From contig JAHJJX010000038.1 in the NCBI GenBank assembly GCA_018822665.1, forward strand, positions 1 through 62,078: DNA of 62,078 nt. Reading direction: 5' to 3'. The notes beneath the pieces were generated by a model that worked only from the letters and a program-made list of their open reading frames with translations, ran no database searches and was not told the DNA's origin. The position numbers and the translations under genes are program-made. Below, piece by piece: positions 46,611 to 56,081 of the stretch. Within the stretch, counting starts at the first letter, position 1. Each line of letters starts with the position of its first letter. Source of the stretch: a bacterium. GTDB lineage: Bacteria; Campylobacterota; Campylobacteria; Campylobacterales; Sulfurimonadaceae.

Positions 46611-48105
46611 TTACAAGCCTTTTGTTGATGAGTTCATACTGCTTTGAACTAAGTTTTGCTTTGCCCTCATTTAAATTAAGCATAGCTTCACTTTTTGTTT
46701 TTTTGCCGGCCTCGCCCGCTCCGCTGCTGGCATTAGCGCTGACTTGCATATTTGAACTGCCCCCTTCTTCCTTCTTTTGGGCGCTGTTTTCTTGTTTTGC
46801 AAAAGAGGATTTTTTGTCACTTTTTTGTTGCCCTGTTTTCATGCTTTGCTGCTCATTCACATCTTTTATGTACCTTAAATTTTCATCCGCTTCATTACTG
46901 AAAAAAAGGGTGAGTGACTTCAAATAAGCTTCTCTCGCTTTTTTAAACTCTTTAAGCCGAACAAAACAGTTTGCTATGTTGTAAAATACTTCGGACTTGA
47001 ACTTTTCATCACTTGATTTCACTCTTTCAAAATTCACTAATGCTTTTTCATAATCACCGTTTTTATAATATCCACATGCCAGATTATAATAGGCGCGATT
47101 CTTGTCTATTTTTTTATACTGTTCAATGGATTTCTCGTATTTACCTTGTGCATAAGCGCTCTTGGCAATGCTCTCATACCAGTAGTCCAACACGGAAGCA
47201 TCCAGATTGATTCCAAACAAAAGCAAAAAAGAGAGTAGATATTTTTTGAGCGTTGTAACGCTTGCTAAGAATGTGAGTATCGCTAAAAATACAAGATAAT
47301 AAAACAGTTCCCTATTTTTTACAACTGTTGTATGGGATTTAAAATCCTTATTTTTTTGAGATTCCAGAGCATGTAACAAAGTGTCAAAATCATCCGTATA
47401 CACTCCGCCGCTTTGTTTTGGGATGAGGGCAATTGCATCATTGCCCCTTGAGACAACAATATCTCCATTTTCATCTTTTAACAACTCCCCATTTTCAAGA
47501 CTCAGCGTTCCTCCGATTTTTGTTCCGAGCATAAAGACGTTGACAATCAATCCTTGCTCTTTTGCAAATTTCGCCTCTTGCTCGTAGCTGGGCTCATCCG
47601 CTCCGTCACTTAAAATAAGCATGCTGGGTTTTTTTGATTTGGACATCTTTTTTGCAAGCTTTAAAGCCGGCATAATACTGCTTCCCTTTGTAACAATCAG
47701 CTTCTCATCAAGCGCATTAAACAGATGAATCAAAAGTTCGCCGTCTTGGGTAAGCGGAGATAAAACAAGAGCATTTGTCGTAAATCCGAGTACGCCGAAC
47801 CTGCTTTTTTGCTCTCGTTTTACCAAATCTGTTAAAATTTCCTTTGCCTTGCCTAACCTTGTCGGCTTAATGTCCGTGGCTTGCATGGAGTATGACAAAT
47901 CTATAGCAATAACAACATCACTTAAAAGCTCTTCACTTTGTATAGGTTCTTGCTCTATCACAGGCCTGCTCAGGGCAAAGACAATCAATGCAAATGTTAA
48001 AATATATCCATAAGAAACGGGGCTGAGTTTTTTAAAATCTTTTTTCAGAAACAACGGAGCTAGCAAAAGAAACAGCCAAAAATACTCAGGATTCAAAAGT
48101 GTCAT
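46591..48105 (-). CDS. BatB/BatC fusion: VWA plus TPR, copy 2
   Basis: A second VWA-TPR fusion (about 504 residues). N-terminal membrane helices are followed by the VWA domain with metal site DLSYSM (about residue 75) and LSDGADEP, a membrane helix near 265-285, and TPR units (about 320-410, YNLACGYYKNGDYEKALV). A Ser/Lys/Gln-rich linker precedes the C-terminal KKPW, as in copy 1. I chose ATG 48105, which overlaps the preceding stop as ATGA; an ATG-less extension to 48147 is less likely. Confidence 0.85.
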   Translation of the reverse strand: MTLLNPEYFWLFLLLAPLFLKKDFKKLSPVSYGYILTFALIVFALSRPVIEQEPIQSEELLSDVVIAIDLSYSMQATDIKPTRLGKAKEILTDLVKREQKSRFGVLGFTTNALVLSPLTQDGELLIHLFNALDEKLIVTKGSSIMPALKLAKKMSKSKKPSMLILSDGADEPSYEQEAKFAKEQGLIVNVFMLGTKIGGTLSLENGELLKDENGDIVVSRGNDAIALIPKQSGGVYTDDFDTLLHALESQKNKDFKSHTTVVKNRELFYYLVFLAILTFLASVTTLKKYLLSFLLLFGINLDASVLDYWYESIAKSAYAQGKYEKSIEQYKKIDKNRAYYNLACGYYKNGDYEKALVNFERVKSSDEKFKSEVFYNIANCFVRLKEFKKAREAYLKSLTLFFSNEADENLRYIKDVNEQQSMKTGQQKSDKKSSFAKQENSAQKKEEGGSSNMQVSANASSGAGEAGKKTKSEAMLNLNEGKAKLSSKQYELINKRLVNEKKPW

Positions 48106-49046
48106 TTTTTTATCTCTCTCAAAAGTAAAAACACTAAAAGTCCACATGCCATAAGCAGAAAAATCTGATAATAATACTCTTTCAAACTATATTCTTGACT
48201 TTTAATTTTTGAAGATTCAAGCGTGTCTATACGGCTGTAAACATCTTGTAACTCTTTTGCATTTGTTGCACGGAAAAATTCTCCCCTGCTTTCATCGGCG
48301 ATTTTTTGAAGTAAAATTTCATCCGCTTCACCCTTGTTTCCCATGGCAATTGTATAGATTTTTATGTTTTGCGACTTTGCAACCTCTATCGCATCTTTTG
48401 GAGAAATTTCTCCGCTGTTATGTTCACCGTCAGTGAGCAAAACAATTATTTTTGTTTTTGCACCTGAATGCTTGAATGCCCTCACACTCATAGCAATAGC
48501 CTCACCGATAGCAGTATTTTGACCTGCCGCCCCTTGCGTTAAATATCCGAGCATCTCCGTAACAATCTCTTTTTCATACGTAAGAGGAGAAGCTATAAAA
48601 GCAAAATCACCGTACATAACAATACCGATGTTGTCGCTCATTCGCTTGAGTATAAAATCTTTCGCAATAATTTTTGTAATTTCAAACCGACTGAGTCTGT
48701 GTGCATTTTGTACAGCCTCTTCAAAATCAAAGGATTCATTCTCTTTAAGAAAACCCGAAGAGTTCATTGAACCACTTGCATCTATAGCCAAAACAATATC
48801 TTTGCCGTGTCTGTTTAAAGGGTTCAGTTTATCTATAACAATAGGCGAGCTAAGAGCGATACAAAGCAATATAAAGATAATAATTTTAATAATCCACTCT
48901 AGTTTTTTAAAATTCGTTTTTGCAGATAAAAAATGCAAATGCACAAAAAATTGAGGTTTTAAATATTCTTTGCATTTGTAAAGGCACAGAAGAACCGGAA
49001 CAAGTAAAAAAATAAGATAGGGATATTCAAAACTATAGTAATTCAT
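48102..49046 (-). CDS. batA: BatA-like VWA protein, copy 2
   Basis: Paralogue of the protein encoded at 38.9 kb. Metal site DASGSM (about residue 90), VLLTDGEHNSG near 200, N-terminal membrane helices and a C-terminal one (about 290-310). First gene of the second bat operon; its promoter must lie in the gap shared with the divergent tRNA genes. It has no moxR or DUF58 gene of its own. Confidence 0.87.
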   Translation of the reverse strand: MNYYSFEYPYLIFLLVPVLLCLYKCKEYLKPQFFVHLHFLSAKTNFKKLEWIIKIIIFILLCIALSSPIVIDKLNPLNRHGKDIVLAIDASGSMNSSGFLKENESFDFEEAVQNAHRLSRFEITKIIAKDFILKRMSDNIGIVMYGDFAFIASPLTYEKEIVTEMLGYLTQGAAGQNTAIGEAIAMSVRAFKHSGAKTKIIVLLTDGEHNSGEISPKDAIEVAKSQNIKIYTIAMGNKGEADEILLQKIADESRGEFFRATNAKELQDVYSRIDTLESSKIKSQEYSLKEYYYQIFLLMACGLLVFLLLREIKK

Positions 49047-49128
49047 CTTTATATTTTAACCAAAATTAAATTTTTTGTGATAATTAATGACAAATTTTCT
49101 AAAATATTCAAATTTAGGTTCTTTTTCA

Positions 49129-49157
49129 TTGACATATAAAATAGATTTGCCTATAAT
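49129..49157 (+). promoter_or_regulatory. Consensus promoter of the tRNA-Lys/tRNA-Glu unit
   Basis: TTGACA (49129-49134), 17-base spacer, TATAAT (49152-49157): a perfect sigma-70 promoter, 30 bases before tRNA-Lys. Full -35 boxes are rare elsewhere in the window, so this is a strong stable-RNA promoter. Confidence 0.9.
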
Positions 49158-49187
49158 TCCCGTCCACAAACAGAAATGTTTGTTTTA

Positions 49188-49263
49188 GTCTTGTTAGCTC
49201 AGCTGGTAGAGCACGTCACTTTTAATGATGTGGCCGATGGTTCGAATCCATCACAGGACACCA
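49188..49263 (+). tRNA. tRNA-Lys (anticodon TTT)
   Basis: Full cloverleaf: acceptor GTCTTGT / ACAGGAC with G-T pairs, D-arm TAGCTCAGCTGG, anticodon loop CTTTTAA with TTT at positions 34-36, T-arm with GGTTCGAATCC, encoded CCA end. MnmA, encoded at the window start, modifies this tRNA. Confidence 0.97.
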
Positions 49264-49276
49264 CTTATACAATGTT

Positions 49277-49351
49277 GGCCCCATCGTCTAGCGGTCAGGA
49301 TCCATGGTTTTCATCCATGTTACAGGAGTTCAATTCTCCTTGGGGTCACCA
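49277..49351 (+). tRNA. tRNA-Glu (anticodon TTC)
   Basis: Acceptor GGCCCCA / TGGGGTC, anticodon stem CATGG / CCATG with loop TTTTCAT giving TTC, T-arm GGAGTTCAATTCTCC, encoded CCA. It follows tRNA-Lys by 13 bases and likely shares its promoter. Confidence 0.97.
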
Positions 49352-49384
49352 ACATTTCAATACTTTTCTTCTAACAAATCAAAA

Positions 49385-50143
49385 CTATTTCAAATCATAA
49401 TCAATCGGTACTTTAATTACTATATCTTCATTGGGTTTTGGAAATTTTCCGGATAAATCTTCTATGGTTTTAATTGCGGCACGACTCAGTATTTCATCTT
49501 TGGATGCAACTACTTTTATAAAGCTCGCACTTCCATCTTGTGAGAGTTTAAACTTTACTATTACATTGCCGACAATTCCTCGCTTTCTCGCGGCTCTTGG
49601 ATAATAAAGATTATCTTCTAGAAGCTTTGTTATTTCTGTAATATGTTCATCAATGTATTTTATCTCTGGACTCACTTTTTGAGCAACAGGCTTCTCCTGC
49701 ACAGGTGCTTGAATTTGCTTTTGAGAAACGATGGTCTGATTTGATTCTGCAACTCGAAGAACCTTTGCATCTTCAATAATTTTTATTTCTTCTGTTTTTA
49801 CTTTCACATTCTCTGATTTTACATTCTCAACTTTTTTCGGTTGTTCTTTTTTTTCAATCTTTGTAATTTTTTCTTCTCTTACTTTTTTTTCTTTCACTAC
49901 GGGAATCTGCTTTGCTGTTTCTTTCATTTTTTCAACAGGAGCCTCTTGTATTAGCGGAGCACTTTTTAACTCTTGCTTCACTGCTTGGGGCCGTGTCTCG
50001 TGAACAAGAGTGCACAATTGCACATACAGCAACGGTTCTTTTTTTTCAAACACAGGTATATTCTTCCAGGTGAAAAATAAGAGCAATAAGATAAGCCCAT
50101 GAAATGTTAATGAAATAAAAAATGAGCTGCCGTGTCTAATCAT
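49385..50143 (-). CDS. TonB-like energy transducer
   Basis: The N-terminus has one membrane helix (about residues 9-27), followed by a long periplasmic linker rich in Lys, Glu, Val and Gln (about 60-160). The C-terminal TonB domain is seen from LLEDNLYYPRAARKRGIVG, then GNVIVKFKLSQDGS. It should couple the proton gradient to outer-membrane receptors, but no exbB, exbD or receptor gene is nearby. I prefer the ATG at 50143; a longer version would start with TTG at 50176. No clear ribosome-binding site supports either. Confidence 0.82.
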   Translation of the reverse strand: MIRHGSSFFISLTFHGLILLLLFFTWKNIPVFEKKEPLLYVQLCTLVHETRPQAVKQELKSAPLIQEAPVEKMKETAKQIPVVKEKKVREEKITKIEKKEQPKKVENVKSENVKVKTEEIKIIEDAKVLRVAESNQTIVSQKQIQAPVQEKPVAQKVSPEIKYIDEHITEITKLLEDNLYYPRAARKRGIVGNVIVKFKLSQDGSASFIKVVASKDEILSRAAIKTIEDLSGKFPKPNEDIVIKVPIDYDLK

Positions 50144-50197
50144 AAAGCAGATAATATCCAAAGAAGTGTTATACAAATGTTAAAATTCGGCATGTGG

Positions 50198-50217
50198 AAG
50201 TACCCTTATGGGTACTT
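50198..50217. terminator. Hairpin after amt copy 1
   Basis: Perfect 8-bp stem AAGTACCC / GGGTACTT with a 4-nt loop, 20 bases beyond the 3' end of the minus-strand amt. A dispersed repeat copy (50189-50197) abuts it. Confidence 0.65.
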
Positions 50218-50236
50218 TAGTAACTCATAAAAAAGC

Positions 50237-51412
50237 TTATATAGCTCTCTTAAATTCAGGATACGCTTCTACTCCACACTCATTGACATCCATACCTTGG
50301 ACTTGTTCATCATCACCGGCTCTAAAACCGCTAAGTTTATTGATAATAAATATCACTGAATAAGAAACCGTAAATGTAAAAATTCCAATAATCACTACAC
50401 CCTTGAGCTGTGACATAAAGGAAACGCTCTCTACAAAAATACCCACAGCCAAAGTTCCCCAAATACCGTTTACCAAGTGAACAGACAAGGCACCCACAGG
50501 ATCATCAAGTTTTAGTTTGTCAAATAAAGGAACTGCAAAAACAACTAAAGCACCTCCAATAAGACCAATCAATATAGGTGTATACATATCATATAAATCA
50601 GGTCCTGCGGTTATTGCCACAAGCCCGCCGAGCGCACCGTTTAGTATCATAGTGATATCAAACAGCTTATATCTTAAATACATAATAATTCCGGCAATGA
50701 TGGCACCGGCTAAACCTGCCGTATTTGTATTCATAATTGTTTTTGCAACAAGATTCGCATTTTCTACACTGGAGATAGAGCCTACACTTCCTCCGTTGAA
50801 ACCAAACCATCCTATCCAAAGTAAAAATGCGCCAAGCACAACAAGAGGAATATTTGAAGCAGGAATTACACGAATTCCACCCTGAACATAACGTCCTTTA
50901 CGAGAACCAATAATCAAGATTGCCGCTAAAAGTGCCCAACCTCCGGTTGAATGGATGACTGTTGAACCTGCCAAATCATACATATCTAAATCTAAGAACG
51001 TTCCGGCCAACATATCGGCACCCCAGCTTACATTCACGACAAGAGGATAAATAAACGCACCCATAATAACAGCAAAAAGAGCCAAAGGAATGATACGAAC
51101 ACGCTCACTCACACCGCCGCTCATGATGTTGATAGTTTTGCCCACAAATGCCATTTGAAATAAAAATGCAGCCCATATACTCATGCTTTCTTTTTCCCAA
51201 CTCCCAAATGCCAAGTCGTAACCGATAAGTAAAAAAGCCAATGAGGCGACTGCGTATATCATCACATTTATAGTTAAAACAGATGATACGTTTTTTGTAC
51301 GAACAAGTCCTGCTTCTAGCATTGCAAAACCCGGAACCATGAAGATTATAAGCACCATTGCAAACAGTGCGAAGAATGTGTCTATTATATATTTAAAATC
51401 AGCTTCTATCAT
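50237..51412 (-). CDS. amt: Ammonium transporter Amt, copy 1
   Basis: Ammonium channel with about 11 membrane helices and no cleavable signal peptide (391 residues). Family features: YDLAGSTVIHSTGG, holding the conserved Asp and first pore His (about residue 155), and VHLVNGIWG with the second pore His (about 310). Start signals: GGATAG upstream. It is preceded by a 17-nt palindrome shared with the other amt gene. The end is marked by a hairpin. The presence of glnK upstream suggests GlnK-gated uptake. Confidence 0.94.
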   Translation of the reverse strand: MIEADFKYIIDTFFALFAMVLIIFMVPGFAMLEAGLVRTKNVSSVLTINVMIYAVASLAFLLIGYDLAFGSWEKESMSIWAAFLFQMAFVGKTINIMSGGVSERVRIIPLALFAVIMGAFIYPLVVNVSWGADMLAGTFLDLDMYDLAGSTVIHSTGGWALLAAILIIGSRKGRYVQGGIRVIPASNIPLVVLGAFLLWIGWFGFNGGSVGSISSVENANLVAKTIMNTNTAGLAGAIIAGIIMYLRYKLFDITMILNGALGGLVAITAGPDLYDMYTPILIGLIGGALVVFAVPLFDKLKLDDPVGALSVHLVNGIWGTLAVGIFVESVSFMSQLKGVVIIGIFTFTVSYSVIFIINKLSGFRAGDDEQVQGMDVNECGVEAYPEFKRAI

Positions 51413-51445
51413 AGCAGCTATCCTTTGAAGTAAGTCAAAGTTTCG

Positions 51446-51451
51446 ATTCTA
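51446..51451 (-). promoter_or_regulatory. -10 box for amt copy 1
   Basis: TAGAAT on the minus strand, 31 bases downstream of the palindromic operator; the same arrangement is seen before amt copy 2. Confidence 0.5.
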
Positions 51452-51482
51452 TCAAAAAAAAATGGTTTTTAAAATAAGTAAC

Positions 51483-51499
51483 TGATTAATTTTTAATCA
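51483..51499. promoter_or_regulatory. Palindromic operator upstream of amt copy 1
   Basis: TGATTAA-N3-TTAATCA, with AAC before and A after it, matching the site at 53380. The edge is 70 bases before the amt start codon. Likely site for an unidentified nitrogen-responsive regulator. Confidence 0.65.
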
Positions 51500-51544
51500 A
51501 TTTGAAGAAAAAAAGTGTTTACGCAGTTTTTACTGATAAATAAT

Positions 51545-51575
51545 CTTTTGCACATCCCCTGGGCATGTGCAAAAG
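51545..51575. terminator. Terminator hairpin after glnK
   Basis: Perfect 11-bp stem CTTTTGCACAT / ATGTGCAAAAG with a 9-nt loop, just after the glnK stop. On the minus strand the 5' arm reads GCACATGCC, one base off the dispersed repeat. Confidence 0.7.
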
Positions 51576-51582
51576 CTAAAGC

Positions 51583-51939
<357 letters not shown>

Positions 51940-51943
51940 TTAC

Positions 51944-51962
51944 AAAGAGATCCAGTCTCTTT
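51944..51962. other. Leader hairpin of glnK mRNA
   Basis: 7-bp stem AAAGAGA / TCTCTTT with a 5-nt loop between the glnK promoter and its ribosome-binding site. No T-run follows, so it is not a terminator; a role in mRNA stability is possible. Confidence 0.35.
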
Positions 51963-51973
51963 TTAATTTTAAA

Positions 51974-52002
51974 ATTGTAACCATATTTATGGTTTAAATC
52001 AA
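51974..52002 (-). promoter_or_regulatory. Promoter of glnK
   Basis: On the minus strand TTGATT (51997-52002), 17-base spacer, TACAAT (51974-51979). The palindrome found at the amt promoters is not present here. Confidence 0.6.
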
Positions 52003-52021
52003 CACGTATACAAAAGTACGC

Positions 52022-52049
52022 ATAAGCTCAAAATATAAATTGAGCTTAT
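52022..52049. terminator. Terminator hairpin after amt copy 2
   Basis: Perfect 10-bp stem ATAAGCTCAA / TTGAGCTTAT with an 8-nt AT loop, eight bases beyond the amt 3' end. It separates this amt from glnK. Confidence 0.7.
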
Positions 52050-52056
52050 TACTTTC

Positions 52057-53310
52057 TTATAGGTTTATAGCTTTTTCACCGTGTACAGTTTCATCAAGAC
52101 CTTTAGCTTCTGTCTCTTCATCCACTCTGCCGCCGCCAGTTAATGCGGATGCAATAAAGAAAACGATTGCTGTCACAATACCGCTATAAACAATTGTTAA
52201 TCCAATTGCTTGAAATTGACTTACTAACTGAGACATCATATTGTAATCTTCAGCCATCGCATAATCCGCGATAAACAATGCCGTTGCAACTGAACCCCAG
52301 ATACCTACAAGACCGTGAATCCAAAATGCATCTAAAGAATCATCAACTTTAAACATATTTTTAAGTTTAGCAACACCCCAGAAACCTAAAGCACCACCAA
52401 TCAGACCTATAATAATTGCACCTTCAACACCTGCTGAACCTGAAGCAGGAGTAATAGCAACCAAACCGGCAACAGCCCCTGAAGCACCACCTACTAAGGT
52501 AGCTTTTTTATACACAAACCATTCAACTATTATCCAGCCGATAACACCAAGAGACGCAGCAACATTTGTCACTAAGAATGCAGATGCGGCAGTACCATCC
52601 GCAGCAACTTCAGAACCCGCATTAAAACCAAACCATCCAAACCATAGCAGTGCAGCACCTAAAACAACCAGTACAGGAGAAAAAGGCTTGATAGCAGTTT
52701 TTCCATAATCTTTTCTACGTCCTAATATCATCGCAACAACAAAACCTGCAACACCGGCATTTAAGTGAACAACCGTACCACCTGCAAAATCCATTTCACC
52801 AAAGTTAAGTGTTGTACCTCCGCCCCATGCCCAGTGTGTTACAGGCGCATAAACAGCAGCTATCCATAAAGCTACGAAAATCATAAATGTAGAGAATTTG
52901 ACACGTTCAATCATAGAACCGCTGGCAATCGCCACTGCAATCGCTGCAAAAGTTCCTTGAAAAGCTACAAACAATAGTTCAGGAATAGTTCCGCTTAAGC
53001 TCTCAGATGTAATTCCAGAAAGCAAAACCTTACCGGTTCCTATTAAATCACCATCACCAAAAGCGATAGAATATCCAACTAAAACCCACACTAAAGTACC
53101 AACAGCATAAGCGCCCAAACTCATAGCAATTGTATTGAGTACGTTTTTACTACGCGTAAGCCCTCCGTAAAACAGTGCAAGCCCTGCAGGCGTCATTAAC
53201 ATAACAAAAGCAGTAGCAACTAACATCCAAGCAGTATCACCGCTGCTAAGAGTATCCTCCGCAAATACCAAAGACGGCAATGCAAGTAAAGCAAGAAACA
53301 ATCTCTTCAT
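52057..53310 (-). CDS. amt: Ammonium transporter Amt, copy 2
   Basis: A 417-residue ammonium channel with a cleavable-looking signal peptide (LALPSLVFAED). Motifs: NEMDFAGG-like MDFAGGTVVHLNAG with conserved Asp and pore His (about residue 165), FWIHGLVGIWGS with second pore His (about 320), and LLWFGWFGFNAGS. It differs clearly from copy 1 (signal peptide, loop lengths), so this is an old paralogue pair. Controlled by a promoter with the shared palindrome; AAAGGA is the ribosome-binding site. Confidence 0.94.
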   Translation of the reverse strand: MKRLFLALLALPSLVFAEDTLSSGDTAWMLVATAFVMLMTPAGLALFYGGLTRSKNVLNTIAMSLGAYAVGTLVWVLVGYSIAFGDGDLIGTGKVLLSGITSESLSGTIPELLFVAFQGTFAAIAVAIASGSMIERVKFSTFMIFVALWIAAVYAPVTHWAWGGGTTLNFGEMDFAGGTVVHLNAGVAGFVVAMILGRRKDYGKTAIKPFSPVLVVLGAALLWFGWFGFNAGSEVAADGTAASAFLVTNVAASLGVIGWIIVEWFVYKKATLVGGASGAVAGLVAITPASGSAGVEGAIIIGLIGGALGFWGVAKLKNMFKVDDSLDAFWIHGLVGIWGSVATALFIADYAMAEDYNMMSQLVSQFQAIGLTIVYSGIVTAIVFFIASALTGGGRVDEETEAKGLDETVHGEKAINL

Positions 53311-53341
53311 TTTTTTATCCTTTTAAATTTAAGCTGACAAA

Positions 53342-53347
53342 ATTATA
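53342..53347 (-). promoter_or_regulatory. -10 box for amt copy 2
   Basis: TATAAT on the minus strand, 32 bases downstream of the palindrome at 53380 and 31 bases before the start codon. Confidence 0.6.
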
Positions 53348-53379
53348 CATACTATCGAGATAGAATTAATGCAGTTAAC

Positions 53380-53396
53380 TGATTAAAAATTAATCA
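53380..53396. promoter_or_regulatory. Palindromic operator upstream of amt copy 2
   Basis: TGATTAA-N3-TTAATCA, 69 bases before the amt start. The rest of the 235-base gap to gyrA is AT-rich with no further recognised element. Confidence 0.65.
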
Positions 53397-53545
53397 ACTT
53401 TTATTTATTTAAAAAGAATAAAAAACGAGGTTACTCTTCTTCCCTATCTTGAAAACTATCTTAAACTTTAGAGAGTTTTACGTATATATTAAGGGACTAT
53501 TAGATATTATAAATAAATTTTATTCTTAAAAACTAGGTGTTTTAT

Positions 53546-56038
53546 ATGAGCAATTTGCTAAAAAATGATGAAATACAAACTATAAATATTGAAGAGACTC
53601 TTCAAAACAGCTACCTTGACTATTCCATGAGTGTTATTGTAGGCCGTGCGTTGCCAGATGTTAGAGATGGTTTAAAACCTGTTCACAGAAGAATACTTTA
53701 TGCGATGGATAAACTCAACCTTTCGCACGGTTCAAAATACAAAAAATCAGCGCGTATCGTTGGTGATGTAATCGGTCAGTATCACCCTCACGGCGATACA
53801 GCTGTTTATGATGCACTTGTACGTATGGCACAGCATTTTTCCATGAGAATGGAACTTGTAGACGGTCAAGGAAACTTCGGTTCCGTTGATGGCGACAGTG
53901 CCGCTGCGATGAGATATACCGAAGCAAGAATGACAAAGTATGCGGGTGAACTCTTAAAAGATTTAGATAAAAACACTGTAAATATGATTGACAACTATGA
54001 CGGGACAACAAAAGAGCCTGATGTTATGCCCACACGTGTACCAAATCTTTTAATCAATGGTTCTTCCGGTATCGCTGTCGGTATGGCTACAAATATTCCT
54101 CCCCATAACCCAAAAGAGATTATGCTTGGTTTAAAAGCTCTGCTTGCAAATCCGAACATCTCTTTAGTAGAATTGATGGACCACATAAAAGCGCCTGATT
54201 TTCCTACAGGCGGAATTATATTTGGTAAAAAAGGGATTATGGACGCTTATGAAACAGGACGTGGGCGCATAAAAGTTCGTGCAAAAGTTCATATCGAAAA
54301 GAAAGGCAATAGAGATGTTATTGTTATCGATGAACTTCCTTATCAGGTAAATAAAGCTCGCCTTATTGAAAATATTGCAAATTTAGTAAAAGATAAAATG
54401 ATTGACGGTATCTCAGAGATTCGTGACGAGTCCGACCGTGACGGTATTCGTGCAGTCATTGAGCTAAAGAAGGATGCAATGAGCGAAATAGTTCTCAACA
54501 ATCTTTTTAAACAAACCAGCATGCAAACTACCTTTGGTATTATTATGCTTTCCATATTAAATCAAGAGCCTAGAATTTTTGGCATTATAACTATTTTAAA
54601 ACACTTTATAAATCACCGTAAAACTGTAATCATTCGCCGTACTATTTTTGATTTGGAAAAAGCAAAAGCAAGAGCGCATATCTTAGAAGGATTGAAAAAA
54701 GCACTTGATATAATCGATCAGATTATCAAAACTATCAAAGCAAGTTCAAGTATAGATGATGCGAGAGAAAACCTTGTTTTCCAGTTTGATTTTTCACAAA
54801 TTCAGGCACAAAGCATCGTTGATATGCGCCTTGGAAGATTAACAGGTCTTGAGAGAGAAAAAATAGAAAATGAGCTTCTCGAACTTATGAAGCTTATTGA
54901 ATATCTTGAGTCTATCTTAAAAAGTGAAGAGATTCTGCATAAAATTATAGATGAAGAATTTGATGAAATTCTTTCAACATATTCGAGTGAAAGAAGAACA
55001 GAGATAGAAGACGATTATGATGACATAGATATTGAAGATTTAATTCCTAATGAGCCTATGGTTGTAACAATAACACATAGAGGTTATATCAAAAGAGTTC
55101 CTCTCATTGCCTATGAAAAACAAAAAAGAGGCGGCAAAGGTAAAACTGCCGTCACAACTTACGAAGATGATTTTATTGAAAGATTCTTCACGTGTAATAC
55201 ACACGATACTTTATTGTTTGTAAGCGATAGAGGCCAATTACATTGGCTCAAAGTGTACCGTATTCCTGAGGGAAGCAGAATTGCAAAAGGCAAAGCAGTC
55301 GTTAATTTACTGAATCTTGTCGCTGATGAAAAAATTCGCTCAATCATTCCGACGACAGACTTCAGTGATGAAAAGTCCCTCGTTTTCTTCACTCAAAAAG
55401 GTATTGTAAAACGAACCAATTTAAGTGAGTTTTCAAATATAAGAAGTAATGGAGTAAGAGCAATTGTTCTGGATGATGATGATGCTCTTATTACTGCAAA
55501 AATAGCCAATCAAGATATCAAATATCTCTTTATTGTTACAAAACTTGCACAATGTATCAAATTTGAAATTGAAAAAACTCGCGACCAAGGGCGTAGTACT
55601 CGTGGGGTGAGAGGTCTTAAATTTAAACATGAAGAAGATGAAGTAGTTGATGCTAACATCATAAAAGATGATGAACAAGAGATACTCATAGTAAGTGAAA
55701 AAGGTATCGGAAAACGAACATCCGCAGGTGAATACCGCTTGACAAATCGTGGCGGTTCTGGTGTAATTGCTATGAAAATGACCACAAAAACAGGAAAGAA
55801 TGTTGTCGGATGCCTTATGGTTGATGAAAGCATGGACATGATGGCATTAACAAATGCGGGTAAAATGATTCGTGTAGATATGCAAACTATCTCCAAATCA
55901 GGCAGAAATACAAGCGGTGTTTACATCGTAAAAGGGGATGATGTATCCAGCATTTCCCGTTGTCCTAAAAAAGAAGAAGATGAAGATGATGAAGGATTCA
56001 CTGAGTCTAATGACTCTTCAGCATTAGACTTGGAATAG
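53546..56038 (+). CDS. gyrA: DNA gyrase subunit A
   Basis: GyrA cuts and rejoins DNA in the A2B2 gyrase. The N-terminal winged helix and tower region contain [17 protein letters not shown] (quinolone region, Thr at the position of E. coli Ser83) and the catalytic Tyr in [10 protein letters not shown] (about residue 125). The C-terminal beta-pinwheel runs from about residue 500; the gyrase box is seen as KQKRGGKGK (about 533). An acidic tail closes the protein. ATG 53546 is preferred over a GTG at 53537 because AGGTG lies just upstream. Last codons carry a sigma-54 promoter. Confidence 0.97.
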   Translation: MSNLLKNDEIQTINIEETLQNSYLDYSMSVIVGRALPDVRDGLKPVHRRILYAMDKLNLSHGSKYKKSARIVGDVIGQYHPHGDTAVYDALVRMAQHFSMRMELVDGQGNFGSVDGDSAAAMRYTEARMTKYAGELLKDLDKNTVNMIDNYDGTTKEPDVMPTRVPNLLINGSSGIAVGMATNIPPHNPKEIMLGLKALLANPNISLVELMDHIKAPDFPTGGIIFGKKGIMDAYETGRGRIKVRAKVHIEKKGNRDVIVIDELPYQVNKARLIENIANLVKDKMIDGISEIRDESDRDGIRAVIELKKDAMSEIVLNNLFKQTSMQTTFGIIMLSILNQEPRIFGIITILKHFINHRKTVIIRRTIFDLEKAKARAHILEGLKKALDIIDQIIKTIKASSSIDDARENLVFQFDFSQIQAQSIVDMRLGRLTGLEREKIENELLELMKLIEYLESILKSEEILHKIIDEEFDEILSTYSSERRTEIEDDYDDIDIEDLIPNEPMVVTITHRGYIKRVPLIAYEKQKRGGKGKTAVTTYEDDFIERFFTCNTHDTLLFVSDRGQLHWLKVYRIPEGSRIAKGKAVVNLLNLVADEKIRSIIPTTDFSDEKSLVFFTQKGIVKRTNLSEFSNIRSNGVRAIVLDDDDALITAKIANQDIKYLFIVTKLAQCIKFEIEKTRDQGRSTRGVRGLKFKHEEDEVVDANIIKDDEQEILIVSEKGIGKRTSAGEYRLTNRGGSGVIAMKMTTKTGKNVVGCLMVDESMDMMALTNAGKMIRVDMQTISKSGRNTSGVYIVKGDDVSSISRCPKKEEDEDDEGFTESNDSSALDLE

Positions 56039-56048
56039 AAGTTGCTAT
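56030..56048 (+). promoter_or_regulatory. Sigma-54 promoter for flgPQR
   Basis: TTGGAATAGAAGTTGCTAT has GG and GC separated by exactly 10 bases, and matches the TTGGAA-N6-TTGCT form usual in Campylobacterota. It overlaps the last codons and stop of gyrA, 33 bases before the flgP start. Confidence 0.65.
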
Positions 56049-56081
56049 ATTTTTGCATTAAATCATGCTAAGGGAAAAACC

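Noticed and set aside
51483-51499. FNR or Crp site at the amt promoter
   Set aside because: TTGAT and ATCAA half-sites are nine bases apart rather than four, and the longer TGATTAA palindrome explains both sites better.
51545-51575. The glnK terminator as a true repeat pair
   Set aside because: One arm differs by one base from the repeat and the other by two, so it is listed only as a related hairpin.
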